Shown here: positions 1 through 7,490 of the stretch, piece after piece
Numbering within the stretch: position 1 is the first letter of the stretch
How the letters are laid out: every line of letters begins with the position of its first letter
Origin: Nematocida ironsii
Taxonomy: Eukaryota > Microsporidia
DNA: 64,000 nt
Direction: 5' to 3'
Assembly (NCBI GenBank): GCA_001642415.1
Contig: LTDK01000156.1
Coordinates: 1 to 64,000 of the forward strand
The notes under the pieces: generated by a model
Databases searched by the model: none
What the model was told of the DNA's origin: nothing
The model's input: the letters and a program-made list of their open reading frames with translations, nothing else
Translations under genes and position numbers: made by a program

Positions 1-552
1 CATTCTTGCCTTTATACATATTATATAGAATAGCACAAGTATATGTCTAATAAAGTACATTTAATTTTTATTTTTTGAGTTATATTTATATTTATAAAAT
101 AAATCAATATTAGATTGAATGTAATCATATAATGCATTTATATTACAAGGCATCTAAAATTGTATTTTTATAAAGGATAAATAAATCTAATTTAAATAAA
201 CTCATATTTATATTACATGAGTTATATCAGAGATATTGAATATGCGTGGTTAATAGATAACACAATAGGATGAGAAAGAGATACATATATGTATAACAAT
301 AAGAATAAACGGAAAACTGAGTTTATGTGTGTAAATAAAGGCAAAAGTAATACTAGTTTATTTCTAAAAACAATATCATGCAGATTACTAAAAAGAATAT
401 AGTATAAACATAGTACTGTACGGAATAGAAATATACATATACATAAGAAAGAATAAATTAAGAATACCAAGATGAATCGGAAATAAATATATCAAATGGC
501 TTTACATGTGTGTATAAGCAGAATCTAAATGATATGTTAGTAAATGTATCAT

Positions 553-792
553 TGGGACATGTAAGATATAAGTTGTTTTATATTCCAACAAATCATATTT
601 ATGTAATGTGAATTATGCATTCTTTATTAAAATTAAAATATTATTTATGCCTTACATGTAATTATTTAAAATTATTCTTTATAATAAATTATTCTAATTT
701 TAAATAAACCTATTCATATTTTATTCTTAATGTAAAGAAAATTTACATTTTTTAAATAAAAAAATAGAAAATATTGTAAATAACATGTCCCA
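553..792. repeat. 10-bp inverted repeats flanking a dispersed repeat copy
   Basis: TGGGACATGT at 553-562 is matched by its exact reverse complement ACATGTCCCA at 783-792. The 220 bp between them contain copy A of the dispersed repeat (601-660). The arrangement resembles the ends of a small non-autonomous element, but no target-site duplication is evident, and the other repeat copies are not flanked by the same arms. The arms are perfect; calling them termini is inference. Confidence 0.4.
601..660 (+). repeat. Dispersed intergenic repeat, copy A
   Basis: About 60 bp that matches 26490-26549 and 47277-47335 on the same strand and 47440-47494 on the opposite strand. The best conserved parts are an ATGTGAA...TATGCAT block, TTTATTAAAA, and TATTATTTATGCCTTAC. 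It lies between no recognisable genes. Similarity extends beyond plain AT-richness because the GC-bearing words are kept in the same order and spacing. Confidence 0.65.
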
Positions 793-1157
793 TAGGTGGT
801 AACTGCGAAGTCTCTACATAATACTCCACTAAGTTCCTGGAATAACACTGTTTGTTATTAATATTATTTAATTGCCTATTTATTATTTTCATTCCTGATA
901 TGTATGTTCTGATTCTAGCTTGTAATTCCGGCCTAGTATAAAAAAAAATTTAATTTATCCTGAAATAGAGAATACAACATCCATTGTAACCGTATTTCAA
1001 AAGAAATAAAGAGTATATTAAAAAATCGTATTTCAAATATATAGTCAAATTGGTATGGATAGTGTGAAGACACATTAATATTTCAAATTATAGTAAAAGA
1101 AACCCAAAGTGAAATATATGATATTTATTAAATAGGTTAAGTGTTTTAAGTGCTGTT

Positions 1158-2813
1158 TTACACAGAAGATTTCTTTCGGGATTTGTGTTTTACAAATGGG
1201 TCTTTTTTATTGGACTTCCAGTAAATACTAATTAACCAGAAAAGCAACAAAATAGGACACAAAACAATACAGACGTCAGTAAATACGCTGTAATACACAA
1301 AATCACTAGTAACAAATGGAGTACTCTCACCATTTGTTAGCAGCATAGGAAGATGGATGGAAAGCTTGTTTGTTAAGTATTCTCTCATCTCAGAGACAGA
1401 AACTCTTGTGCTTTGCATTAAAACCGCAAGATATCCTGCCATGTAAGCGGCAGATAGACTTGTTCCCTCCCGAATTCTATACTTAACAGCAGGAGACATT
1501 TCTGACACCTCCCCAACTGTTGCAGCTCCTGGAGCATATGTGTCAACACATTCTCCTGTGTTGGACCATACTTCTGGGTAGAGTGTGTCAGATATGCTTC
1601 CCACTGTAATTGTATATTTAGACCTAGATGGGCTATAGCTACATGCTGACTCAGCACTGTTCCCTGCAGCAACAACTACAGGGATATTTGCATCATAGAA
1701 CATTTTCAATGACTTGTCTAATATAGCCGACTTCTCACCAGTAAATGGGAGTAAAATGATTTTCTTGTTTCCTTTAACGGATATTCCATCTAACACATAA
1801 AGAATATCAGAAAGGTCAGCAACACCGAATTTAAACACAGGGTGTAAAACAATTCTAGCTTCTTTTGCTAGACCTGTTGTTATGCCAGCAGCAGCTGTCA
1901 TTATAGATGTAGGGTGGCTGCTCGGAGGGTGCTGTAAATACTTTCGAACTATTTTCACCCGGCCTTCCACTTCTTTATGGACCACCCCAATGTCAGCATC
2001 AAGTATCTCTATATGCACGCCTTTTCCAGTATAGTTACTCTGTAAAGGGAAATACTTATTTCTATACCAGCGAAATAAACTGGATTTTTTTATAAGATAA
2101 CCATTTCGGATGTATCGATTAATGAAGGAATCCAGCCATTTCACATTAAATAAGCGCTGCTGGCTGTTAATTACAGTATAAAAATTGTCAGGCAAGTCTG
2201 TTTGTTTATACGCTAGAGAGTACTGTGTGTTTCTCTCCAAGTTCAGCTTTACTGTATTAATTTCTGATAATGTTTCATCAATTTCCTCTTCCGATAAATT
2301 ACAGACAGAAAATCCTTCAATAATATTTTTATACACATATTGTAAGTATCCATTTCTCTTTTCTATGCTTTCTTTAAGCTGTCTCTCTTGGTCGGCACTT
2401 AAATGTTGAATTATTTCTAAAACAAAGCAGTTTCTAGAATCATTCGGCAGTTTACTGTTTCTTTTCTCTGCTTCTTCCACTGTTTTCTTGTTTTTTCGGC
2501 TCTCTTCTAGCCCCCGCAATTTTTTAAGCATTTCGCTCTTATTCTGGGCAGCTCTAGCAGTATTGTCCAGATAAGTACTGCCCTGCATGCTAGATACTCC
2601 GGGTTTGTCTCCATATTTGTGCTGGCTGCTGTTCACTTCAACTGATCCTTTATCCACAGGAATCGCCGCAGAGATAGTTTTACGGCCCTCAGAGGAAATA
2701 GACTCGATTCTGTCTATGCCGTGGTTATTTAATCTAATTGTAATGTTATCACTAAACACTCGAAAGGCTCGTGCCCTCAGTGCTAATACAAGAATATTCC
2801 AGGGTGCGCGCAT
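1158..2813 (-). CDS. Subtilisin-like serine protease, membrane-anchored
   Basis: This is a subtilase (peptidase S8) of 551 residues, counting from the first ATG at 2813; the open frame runs four codons further up to a TTG. The catalytic Asp272 lies in LDADIGVVHKE, His300 in SHPTS, the oxyanion Asn385 in AAGNS and Ser452 in GTSLSAA, so the triad is complete although the usual DTG and HGTH contexts are altered. The N-terminal 260 residues resemble a charged prodomain, and the start is weakly hydrophobic. A single membrane segment near the C-terminus (about 505-530) is followed by a basic tail, suggesting a type I secretory or surface protease. It lies 40 nt downstream of the eL34 gene on the same strand. 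Microsporidia are known to carry subtilases; the substrate here is unknown. Confidence 0.9.
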   Translation of the reverse strand: MRAPWNILVLALRARAFRVFSDNITIRLNNHGIDRIESISSEGRKTISAAIPVDKGSVEVNSSQHKYGDKPGVSSMQGSTYLDNTARAAQNKSEMLKKLRGLEESRKNKKTVEEAEKRNSKLPNDSRNCFVLEIIQHLSADQERQLKESIEKRNGYLQYVYKNIIEGFSVCNLSEEEIDETLSEINTVKLNLERNTQYSLAYKQTDLPDNFYTVINSQQRLFNVKWLDSFINRYIRNGYLIKKSSLFRWYRNKYFPLQSNYTGKGVHIEILDADIGVVHKEVEGRVKIVRKYLQHPPSSHPTSIMTAAAGITTGLAKEARIVLHPVFKFGVADLSDILYVLDGISVKGNKKIILLPFTGEKSAILDKSLKMFYDANIPVVVAAGNSAESACSYSPSRSKYTITVGSISDTLYPEVWSNTGECVDTYAPGAATVGEVSEMSPAVKYRIREGTSLSAAYMAGYLAVLMQSTRVSVSEMREYLTNKLSIHLPMLLTNGESTPFVTSDFVYYSVFTDVCIVLCPILLLFWLISIYWKSNKKDPFVKHKSRKKSSV

Positions 2814-2853
2814 AAAAGATGACAATACTAGTGTTTTAAAGGATAAAATAGTT

Positions 2854-3177
2854 TTATTGGGTCATTTCTTTGATTTGTTTCTCTTCAGCAGTCAAGAAAT
2901 TTTTGAGAATTCTTTTCTCTACGCACACACCGCACACAGTTCCTCCATATGCTCTGTTAATGGTTCTTTGAGACTTTGGAAGTCTTGCAAATGCTGCTGG
3001 TCTAAGTGTTGGGATACCCTCAAGCTTTTTCTTGCAGTCTCCGCACTTCTGTGGGCTGCCTGTCTTCTTCTGTTTCTTGAAGTATAATTTTCCAGTCTCT
3101 TTATCCTTTGCGAACACCATGACATTACTTGGTGTAACGTATGGATTGTATCCTGCTCTAACTACTCTTTGTGCCAT
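2854..3177 (-). CDS. Ribosomal protein eL34
   Basis: A large-subunit ribosomal protein of 107 residues. It shows the family zinc-binding pattern CGDC followed by CGVC, the LEGIPTLRP segment and the RAYGG motif, all typical of eL34. Length is close to that of yeast L34. The start ATG at 3177 gives the expected N-terminus MAQRVV with no extension. The subtilase gene follows 40 nt downstream on the same strand. Confidence 0.97.
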   Translation of the reverse strand: MAQRVVRAGYNPYVTPSNVMVFAKDKETGKLYFKKQKKTGSPQKCGDCKKKLEGIPTLRPAAFARLPKSQRTINRAYGGTVCGVCVEKRILKNFLTAEEKQIKEMTQ

Positions 3178-3564
3178 TTACAAGGCATAAAAAAATAAAA
3201 ATAAAACAGCACAGAAAAAAGAATTCGTTAAAAATAACTGCTATTCTTTACAGTACAAAAGAGAATAGAGCCATAATAACCCAATAAATACTCTATAAAC
3301 TCTATAATAATAAACTATAAATCGCATACAAAATATATCTTATAATATAACTTAGTAGTATATGTATAATAAAAAATACTCATATAAAAAACAGAATTAA
3401 TAATACTATGTAGTATAAGTAATATACTTCATCCAGAAATAAAATTCTATGCAGTAATTATTATACATTGTGTAATATATTTTATTATATATTACACATT
3501 ATGCAATAAAATATATTATTTTTAGTACATAGTTCTATAAGTCATAGTTTATTTTATTTCCTGT
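3178..3564. promoter_or_regulatory. Divergent intergenic region, AT-rich, with hairpin
   Basis: Region between the divergent eL34 gene and the small gene at 3565. It is almost pure A/T and contains a perfect 12-bp inverted repeat around a 6-nt loop at 3469-3498. No gene is seen. Confidence 0.5.
3469..3498. repeat. 12-bp inverted repeat with 6-nt loop
   Basis: TGTGTAATATAT at 3469-3480 is followed by TTTATT and its exact reverse complement at 3487-3498. The arms contain the TGTGTAAT word that also forms the 21-bp palindromes at 3951 and 40417. It lies about 70 nt upstream of the small gene at 3565 and could be a binding site or a hairpin. Confidence 0.6.
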
Positions 3565-3879
3565 ATGAGAGAAATACTGCAAGAATCTGAAACAAACTTA
3601 GAGCATAAGAAAAGAATACAAATGCTATTTAAACTGTTTAATATGAGCATAACGGATAACTTCAACACTAACTATGCAATGCTTTTATTTATAAATAACG
3701 TATATTATAAGAACATTAACAGGGTGAATGAGATTGAAAAAAGATCAAATGAGAATATACAGCAATTGTATAAATATAACAAACTAAAAGACACAGCACA
3801 GGATATTTTAGGCAAGTTAGCAGAAATAAAAGGAGTAACAAATAAGAAAATATCGGAAGAGTATAACACACCGGAATAA
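3565..3879 (+). CDS. Small hypothetical protein, helical
   Basis: A frame of 104 residues from an ATG. I do not recognise a family. The product is rich in Lys, Glu and Asn and looks mostly helical, with a possible coiled coil in the second half. No membrane segment or signal peptide is visible. It is flanked by inverted repeats on both sides (3469-3498 and 3951-3971). Its length and balanced composition in an otherwise AT-only region favour a real gene, but homologues would be needed to be sure. Confidence 0.5.
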   Translation: MREILQESETNLEHKKRIQMLFKLFNMSITDNFNTNYAMLLFINNVYYKNINRVNEIEKRSNENIQQLYKYNKLKDTAQDILGKLAEIKGVTNKKISEEYNTPE

Positions 3880-3950
3880 GTATAAAACTAAAAAATCAAT
3901 GACTTAAAAGTAATAAAATTATTTACACAATTATTTATAAGTTATAGTAT

Positions 3951-3971
3951 TTTATACACAATGTGTATAAA
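3951..3971. promoter_or_regulatory. 21-bp perfect palindrome (candidate binding site)
   Basis: Arm TTTATACACA (3951-3960), a single central A (3961), and the exact reverse complement arm (3962-3971). The core ACACAATGTGT and the 10+1+10 layout are the same as at 40417-40437. It lies 100 nt upstream of tRNA-Glu and about 200 nt upstream of NAA20. It could be the site of a dimeric DNA-binding protein. Confidence 0.55.
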
Positions 3972-4072
3972 TAAGTGTATATGTATTAAAAATAATTTAT
4001 AGACAATATGCATAAATGAGTGTAAGTATAAGTATAAATACGTACGATGGGGTAATATAAACAAATAATGTA

Positions 4073-4143
4073 TCCGCTTTGGTCCAGTGGCTAGGATTTC
4101 GCCCTCTCACGGCGACGGCCGGGGTTCGATTCCCTGAAGCGGA
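4073..4143 (+). tRNA. tRNA-Glu (anticodon CTC)
   Basis: A complete 71-nt cloverleaf. The acceptor stem TCCGCTT (4073-4079) pairs fully with AAGCGGA (4137-4143). The anticodon stem TCGCC/GGCGA encloses the seven-base loop CTCTCAC with anticodon CTC at 4106-4108, reading GAG. The T arm has GGTTCGATTCC, the usual B box. There is no intron and no encoded CCA. A run of five T at 4148-4152 and six T at 4165-4170 can end Pol III transcription. NAA20 begins only 31 nt downstream. Confidence 0.96.
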
Positions 4144-4147
4144 ATTA

Positions 4148-4170
4148 TTTTTATGTTTTAAATATTTTTT
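4148..4170 (+). terminator. Pol III T-run terminators after tRNA-Glu
   Basis: Five T at 4148-4152 and six T at 4165-4170 directly follow the tRNA. T-runs of this length normally stop RNA polymerase III. They occupy most of the 31-nt gap before the NAA20 start codon, so they also form the NAA20 5' leader or promoter. Confidence 0.6.
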
Positions 4171-4174
4171 AGCC

Positions 4175-4636
4175 ATGCTTGTCTATAAAGAGTTTACTGC
4201 GTTAGACCTTCTTGACTTGAATTTGCCAAACTTAGATGAGAACACGTGCTCGTTCTCTCCTGATTTTTATTTAAGGTATTTATCTAATCATTCGGATTAT
4301 TGCCTGTCAGTTAGTTCATCTGGCAATAATGTTGGATATATTATTGGGAATTACGGTACATATAAAGACACAAAAGCATTATATTCACACGTTACAGCAC
4401 TGAGTATTTCACAGGAATTTAGGAGGCATGGGATAGGAAGGAACCTTTTGCAAATGTACGATTTAAATGCTAAAAAGGGGAAGTCGAAATTTATTGATTT
4501 ATTTGTTAGGGTATCAAATAATGTGGCAGTTAATTTTTATAAAAAATGTGGATACACAGTACACAAAACAATAGAGAAGTATTATACAGAGCCAGAGGAG
4601 GATGCGTATGATATGAGAAAATATACAACAGAATAA
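4175..4636 (+). CDS. NAA20: N-terminal acetyltransferase NatB catalytic subunit
   Basis: A GNAT-fold acetyltransferase of 153 residues that acetylates proteins starting with Met-Asp, Met-Glu or Met-Asn. The acetyl-CoA loop RRHGIG, the segment IDLFVRVSNNVAVNFYKKCGY and the C-terminal EEDAYDMRK are hallmarks of NAA20/Nat3 rather than NAA10. I start at the ATG at 4175, because the frame upstream runs into the tRNA gene and that sequence is not protein-like. In other organisms the enzyme works with NAA25, which is not in this window. The 31-nt gap to the tRNA means its promoter probably overlaps the tRNA. Confidence 0.93.
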   Translation: MLVYKEFTALDLLDLNLPNLDENTCSFSPDFYLRYLSNHSDYCLSVSSSGNNVGYIIGNYGTYKDTKALYSHVTALSISQEFRRHGIGRNLLQMYDLNAKKGKSKFIDLFVRVSNNVAVNFYKKCGYTVHKTIEKYYTEPEEDAYDMRKYTTE

Positions 4637-4893
4637 TAAAATATGTGTATGTTTATACTGCAGCGTATAACTAATAATTTATTTTTATATGAATAGGCTA
4701 ATAATAATGAATATTAAAGAAAGAAGTACTTATACATTAGAGTGTAAATCAGGAGTAATTAAGACATTTAATAGGATTTGTGTACGCCATGGGATTAAAA
4801 TCTACTTTATTACATAATTACATATAAAAACAGTGAAATATACTGAAATATTATAAATGTTCGTTAAAACTGATTTATTTGTGTGAAGAGTAT

Positions 4894-5334
4894 TTAAAGC
4901 AGCGGAATTATTGCTTCTATAATATTTGGGTTTAAAAACGCAGCATAGGTTCTTTCTATATCTGACAGCTGTTTTGTCACATCATTGGCTAGAGTGTGGC
5001 TGTCCTCCTGTACTTCCACTCTTACAATATACTTACTGCTCAGCGTATTAAATAACTTGTACAGAATTGAAAGACCAATCAGACCAACCATTGAGCAGTG
5101 TGGAATAGTTGGGATTACTACAACACGAACAAACTCTCCTGCAGGTGTTTTTTCTATGAATATTCTGTCAATGCTTACTACTTTTAAATCTTCTAATGTG
5201 TAGCTGTGCTCTGGATCACGTATATTTCTGATAATTTGAAAAATGCTCATTTTATTCACAACTATTTCTTCATCCTTCCATTCAATCACATATTCTGGAG
5301 ACTTTTCTGTGCACACATCTGGTGACTCGTTCAT
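4894..5334 (-). CDS. CIA2: Cytosolic Fe-S cluster assembly factor CIA2 (MIP18 family)
   Basis: A protein of 146 residues of the DUF59/MIP18 family. It has IRDPEHSYTLEDL followed by PTIPHCSMVGLIGLSI, with the conserved reactive Cys80, and the C-terminal KQLSDIERTYAAFLNP. CIA2 is part of the CIA targeting complex that passes Fe-S clusters to cytosolic and nuclear apoproteins such as polymerases and helicases. This fits microsporidia, whose mitosomes serve mainly Fe-S assembly. The N-terminus is short compared with yeast Cia2. Confidence 0.94.
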   Translation of the reverse strand: MNESPDVCTEKSPEYVIEWKDEEIVVNKMSIFQIIRNIRDPEHSYTLEDLKVVSIDRIFIEKTPAGEFVRVVVIPTIPHCSMVGLIGLSILYKLFNTLSSKYIVRVEVQEDSHTLANDVTKQLSDIERTYAAFLNPNIIEAIIPLL

Positions 5335-5556
5335 TTGCTTAAAATTATTTCTGCATAAACGAACGTGTAAAGAAACAGAATATTACGGAATAAGCACCGA
5401 CTGTTAAGAATAAACCATGCATAAAATAAAATTTGTACAGAACAAAAGTGCACTGCTCGTGTGCGCATAAATATGAGTAAAGAACAGCTTATAGCACATA
5501 ATATATTTTTATATCAAGACACAACCCGAATTTATTTAACGAAATAGCATAAGATC

Positions 5557-5871
5557 TTAGTAGTTCAATGCTTCACCCTTTGCTTTCTTCTGTGCACCAA
5601 TTTCTACGTGCTTTGCTCTCTTGAAAACTTTGCACTGCTTTCTCTTGCACTTTGAGCACTCCATCTTTAAAACTACTTTCTTGGTTGTCTTGGCCTTTCT
5701 TCTTAAAATGGGCTTTGTTTGACCTCCAAACCCTCTCTGCTTTCTTGCGTATCTACGAGCACCCTGTGCGGTTGGTCTTTCCTTGCTCTTCTTGTAAAGA
5801 GATACTTTGTGTACTTCGTGTGTATTGCACTTCTGGCAATGTGTTTTTCTTGTCTTTGGGTAGTTTACCAT
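5557..5871 (-). CDS. RPL42: Ribosomal protein eL42
   Basis: A large-subunit protein of 104 residues (L44e/L36a family). Zinc ligands are seen as CQKC near the start and CSKC near the C-terminus. The GFGGQTKP segment has a proline at residue 54, matching the residue that in yeast L42 is linked with cycloheximide sensitivity. The start is preceded by AGCCCTGC, the C-run seen before other ribosomal protein genes here. DIM1 lies 80 nt upstream on the same strand. Confidence 0.97.
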   Translation of the reverse strand: MVNYPKTRKTHCQKCNTHEVHKVSLYKKSKERPTAQGARRYARKQRGFGGQTKPILRRKAKTTKKVVLKMECSKCKRKQCKVFKRAKHVEIGAQKKAKGEALNY

Positions 5872-5951
5872 GCAGGGCTACAAAAATAAAATTAATTTCT
5901 GGATGGCAAAATTTCAGTTTGAAATTTGAAATTAAATTCTGGGCTGTTGGC

Positions 5952-6848
5952 CTATGCTTTAAACGATATTCCTGCTTCTTTGAATTTAATAAGAAGAAAC
6001 AGAAAATCTTCAACTATCATTTTTGCTGCACGTTCTTTTTCTAGTTTGCTTTCTTCCAGCACTTTATTAAGAATGGCCTCTTGTTCTGGGGATATCTTCC
6101 GGGATGGCTCTTCTGTCAAAGCAGGCTCTGGTAGTGTATCATCTTCCTCTGCTATGTCTGCTATTTTGTCTCTGTTCATAAAGAGAAGGTTCTTTATTGT
6201 GTTCTGCCTAAATATTGACCCAATGGTTTTGTTCTTTCTGCTGAAGCATATGCGCAGCATGCCATCAAACTCTGTTAGGTCTATATCTACTTTGTTTCTT
6301 CTTGGCTCAATCTTTACAATGCTTGACTCTACCTTTGGAGGTGGGCGGAAGTTCTTTTTTGAAACCCGCATAATATGTGTGACAACTGCCCGAATTTGCA
6401 CAGACACAGAAAGCCTGCAGTAGCTGCTTGTCCCCGGAGCAGCACAGAGTCTGTCCGCAAACTCTTTCTGGAACATAAGAACACACGCTCTAAAGGGATA
6501 CTCTAGCAGTTTAAAAACCAAAGGACTGCTTATTTGGTATGGAGTGTTTGATACACATAGATCAAAATATGGATAGTTTGCATCTATCGCATCTTCAATC
6601 AGAAGTTGCAGCTTGTTTTTTCTTGCACCTATTCTTTTTATCAGATCAGATGCTATTTTTCTATCTTTTTCTATGGCAACCACTCGCTTGCACTTGTCTA
6701 ATAACTTTAGCGTTAAATTTCCTGTACCGGGCCCTATCTCCAGAACAGTGTCAGTTGGCTTGATTTTTGCCTTGTCAATCATATTAGTTACAATTCCTGG
6801 GTTTTTTAAAATGTGCTGGCCAAACGTCTTCTTAAACCGTCCATCCAT
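5952..6848 (-). CDS. DIM1: 18S rRNA dimethyladenosine transferase Dim1
   Basis: A KsgA/Dim1 methyltransferase of 298 residues, which dimethylates two adjacent adenosines near the 3' end of small-subunit rRNA and helps pre-ribosome maturation. The SAM site EIGPGTGNLT is at residues 37-46. The catalytic motif is NTPY at 101-104, where most Dim1 proteins have NLPY. The substrate segment NFRPPPKVESSIV is present. The C-terminal part (about 230-298) is charged and weakly conserved. eL42 follows 80 nt downstream. Confidence 0.95.
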   Translation of the reverse strand: MDGRFKKTFGQHILKNPGIVTNMIDKAKIKPTDTVLEIGPGTGNLTLKLLDKCKRVVAIEKDRKIASDLIKRIGARKNKLQLLIEDAIDANYPYFDLCVSNTPYQISSPLVFKLLEYPFRACVLMFQKEFADRLCAAPGTSSYCRLSVSVQIRAVVTHIMRVSKKNFRPPPKVESSIVKIEPRRNKVDIDLTEFDGMLRICFSRKNKTIGSIFRQNTIKNLLFMNRDKIADIAEEDDTLPEPALTEEPSRKISPEQEAILNKVLEESKLEKERAAKMIVEDFLFLLIKFKEAGISFKA

Positions 6849-7490
6849 TATGAAAATTCTAATATTTTCTTATTTTTATTGTAGAAGCAAAATCCTTTAT
6901 TAGCGTCGCATATTCTTACATAATTTAAAGTGAGGTAGACTAAATTCACATTCTAATGCCTAAATTAACAATAACAATTACCTTTTTACACAGCAGTCAT
7001 ATGTTTTATCTTAATGCTCGAAATGTATCCATAGTCTAAATTTCAATAATATACTTCAAATTAGAGCATATTAGAAGAAATACTCCCATATTCAAATAGA
7101 AATATATACACCGCTATAACCACACGCGCTGTGATCATTTATATAATACATTGCATTTAGCTTATACTCTGGTATACTCTATAAAAATACTGTTTAATAT
7201 TTAAGAGATGTGTAAGAAGAGTCTGCTCTGAACAAATGAATAAATTTCTGAGTAATTAGAACAGTGCATATAATAGATCTAACTGATAATATAAATCTTC
7301 TAATGCACATTGTCTATCTTCAGGGCATTTCATCTTTTTATGGTATTTGTTTACTCCTTCTGATGATTTATGCTATATTCTCATTTATTTCTGCTTCATA
7401 TGTATAATCAGTATTCTGTGCTGTACAACAGATTTATTGTGTGTATTAATTTATACATTGGATTATTTATTTATTTTGTAAATTAACACT
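6849..7490. promoter_or_regulatory. Divergent intergenic region DIM1/SEC63
   Basis: 642 bp of AT-rich DNA between divergent genes. I see no RNA gene or long frame. It presumably holds both promoters. The stretch just before the SEC63 ATG is T-rich (7441-7490). Confidence 0.4.

Larger units (their letters stand above)
1..1157. other. Gene-free AT-rich region with repeats
   Basis: I see no convincing gene here. The only longer frame (222-470, minus) starts with TTG and is a low-complexity hydrophobic translation of AT-rich DNA. The stretch holds one copy of a dispersed repeat of about 60 bp (601-660), a pair of 10-bp inverted repeats (553-562 and 783-792) and a less AT-rich block at about 785-845. 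Short direct repeats containing CGTATTTCAAA occur near 990 and 1028. Confidence 0.6.

Noticed and set aside
222..470. 82-residue hydrophobic frame on the minus strand
   Set aside because: It starts with TTG and consists of Phe/Leu/Ile/Tyr from AT-rich DNA; no upstream signal and no family pattern.
4079..4174. N-terminal extension of NAA20
   Set aside because: It lies inside the tRNA-Glu gene, and NAA20 proteins start at the equivalent of the ATG at 4175.
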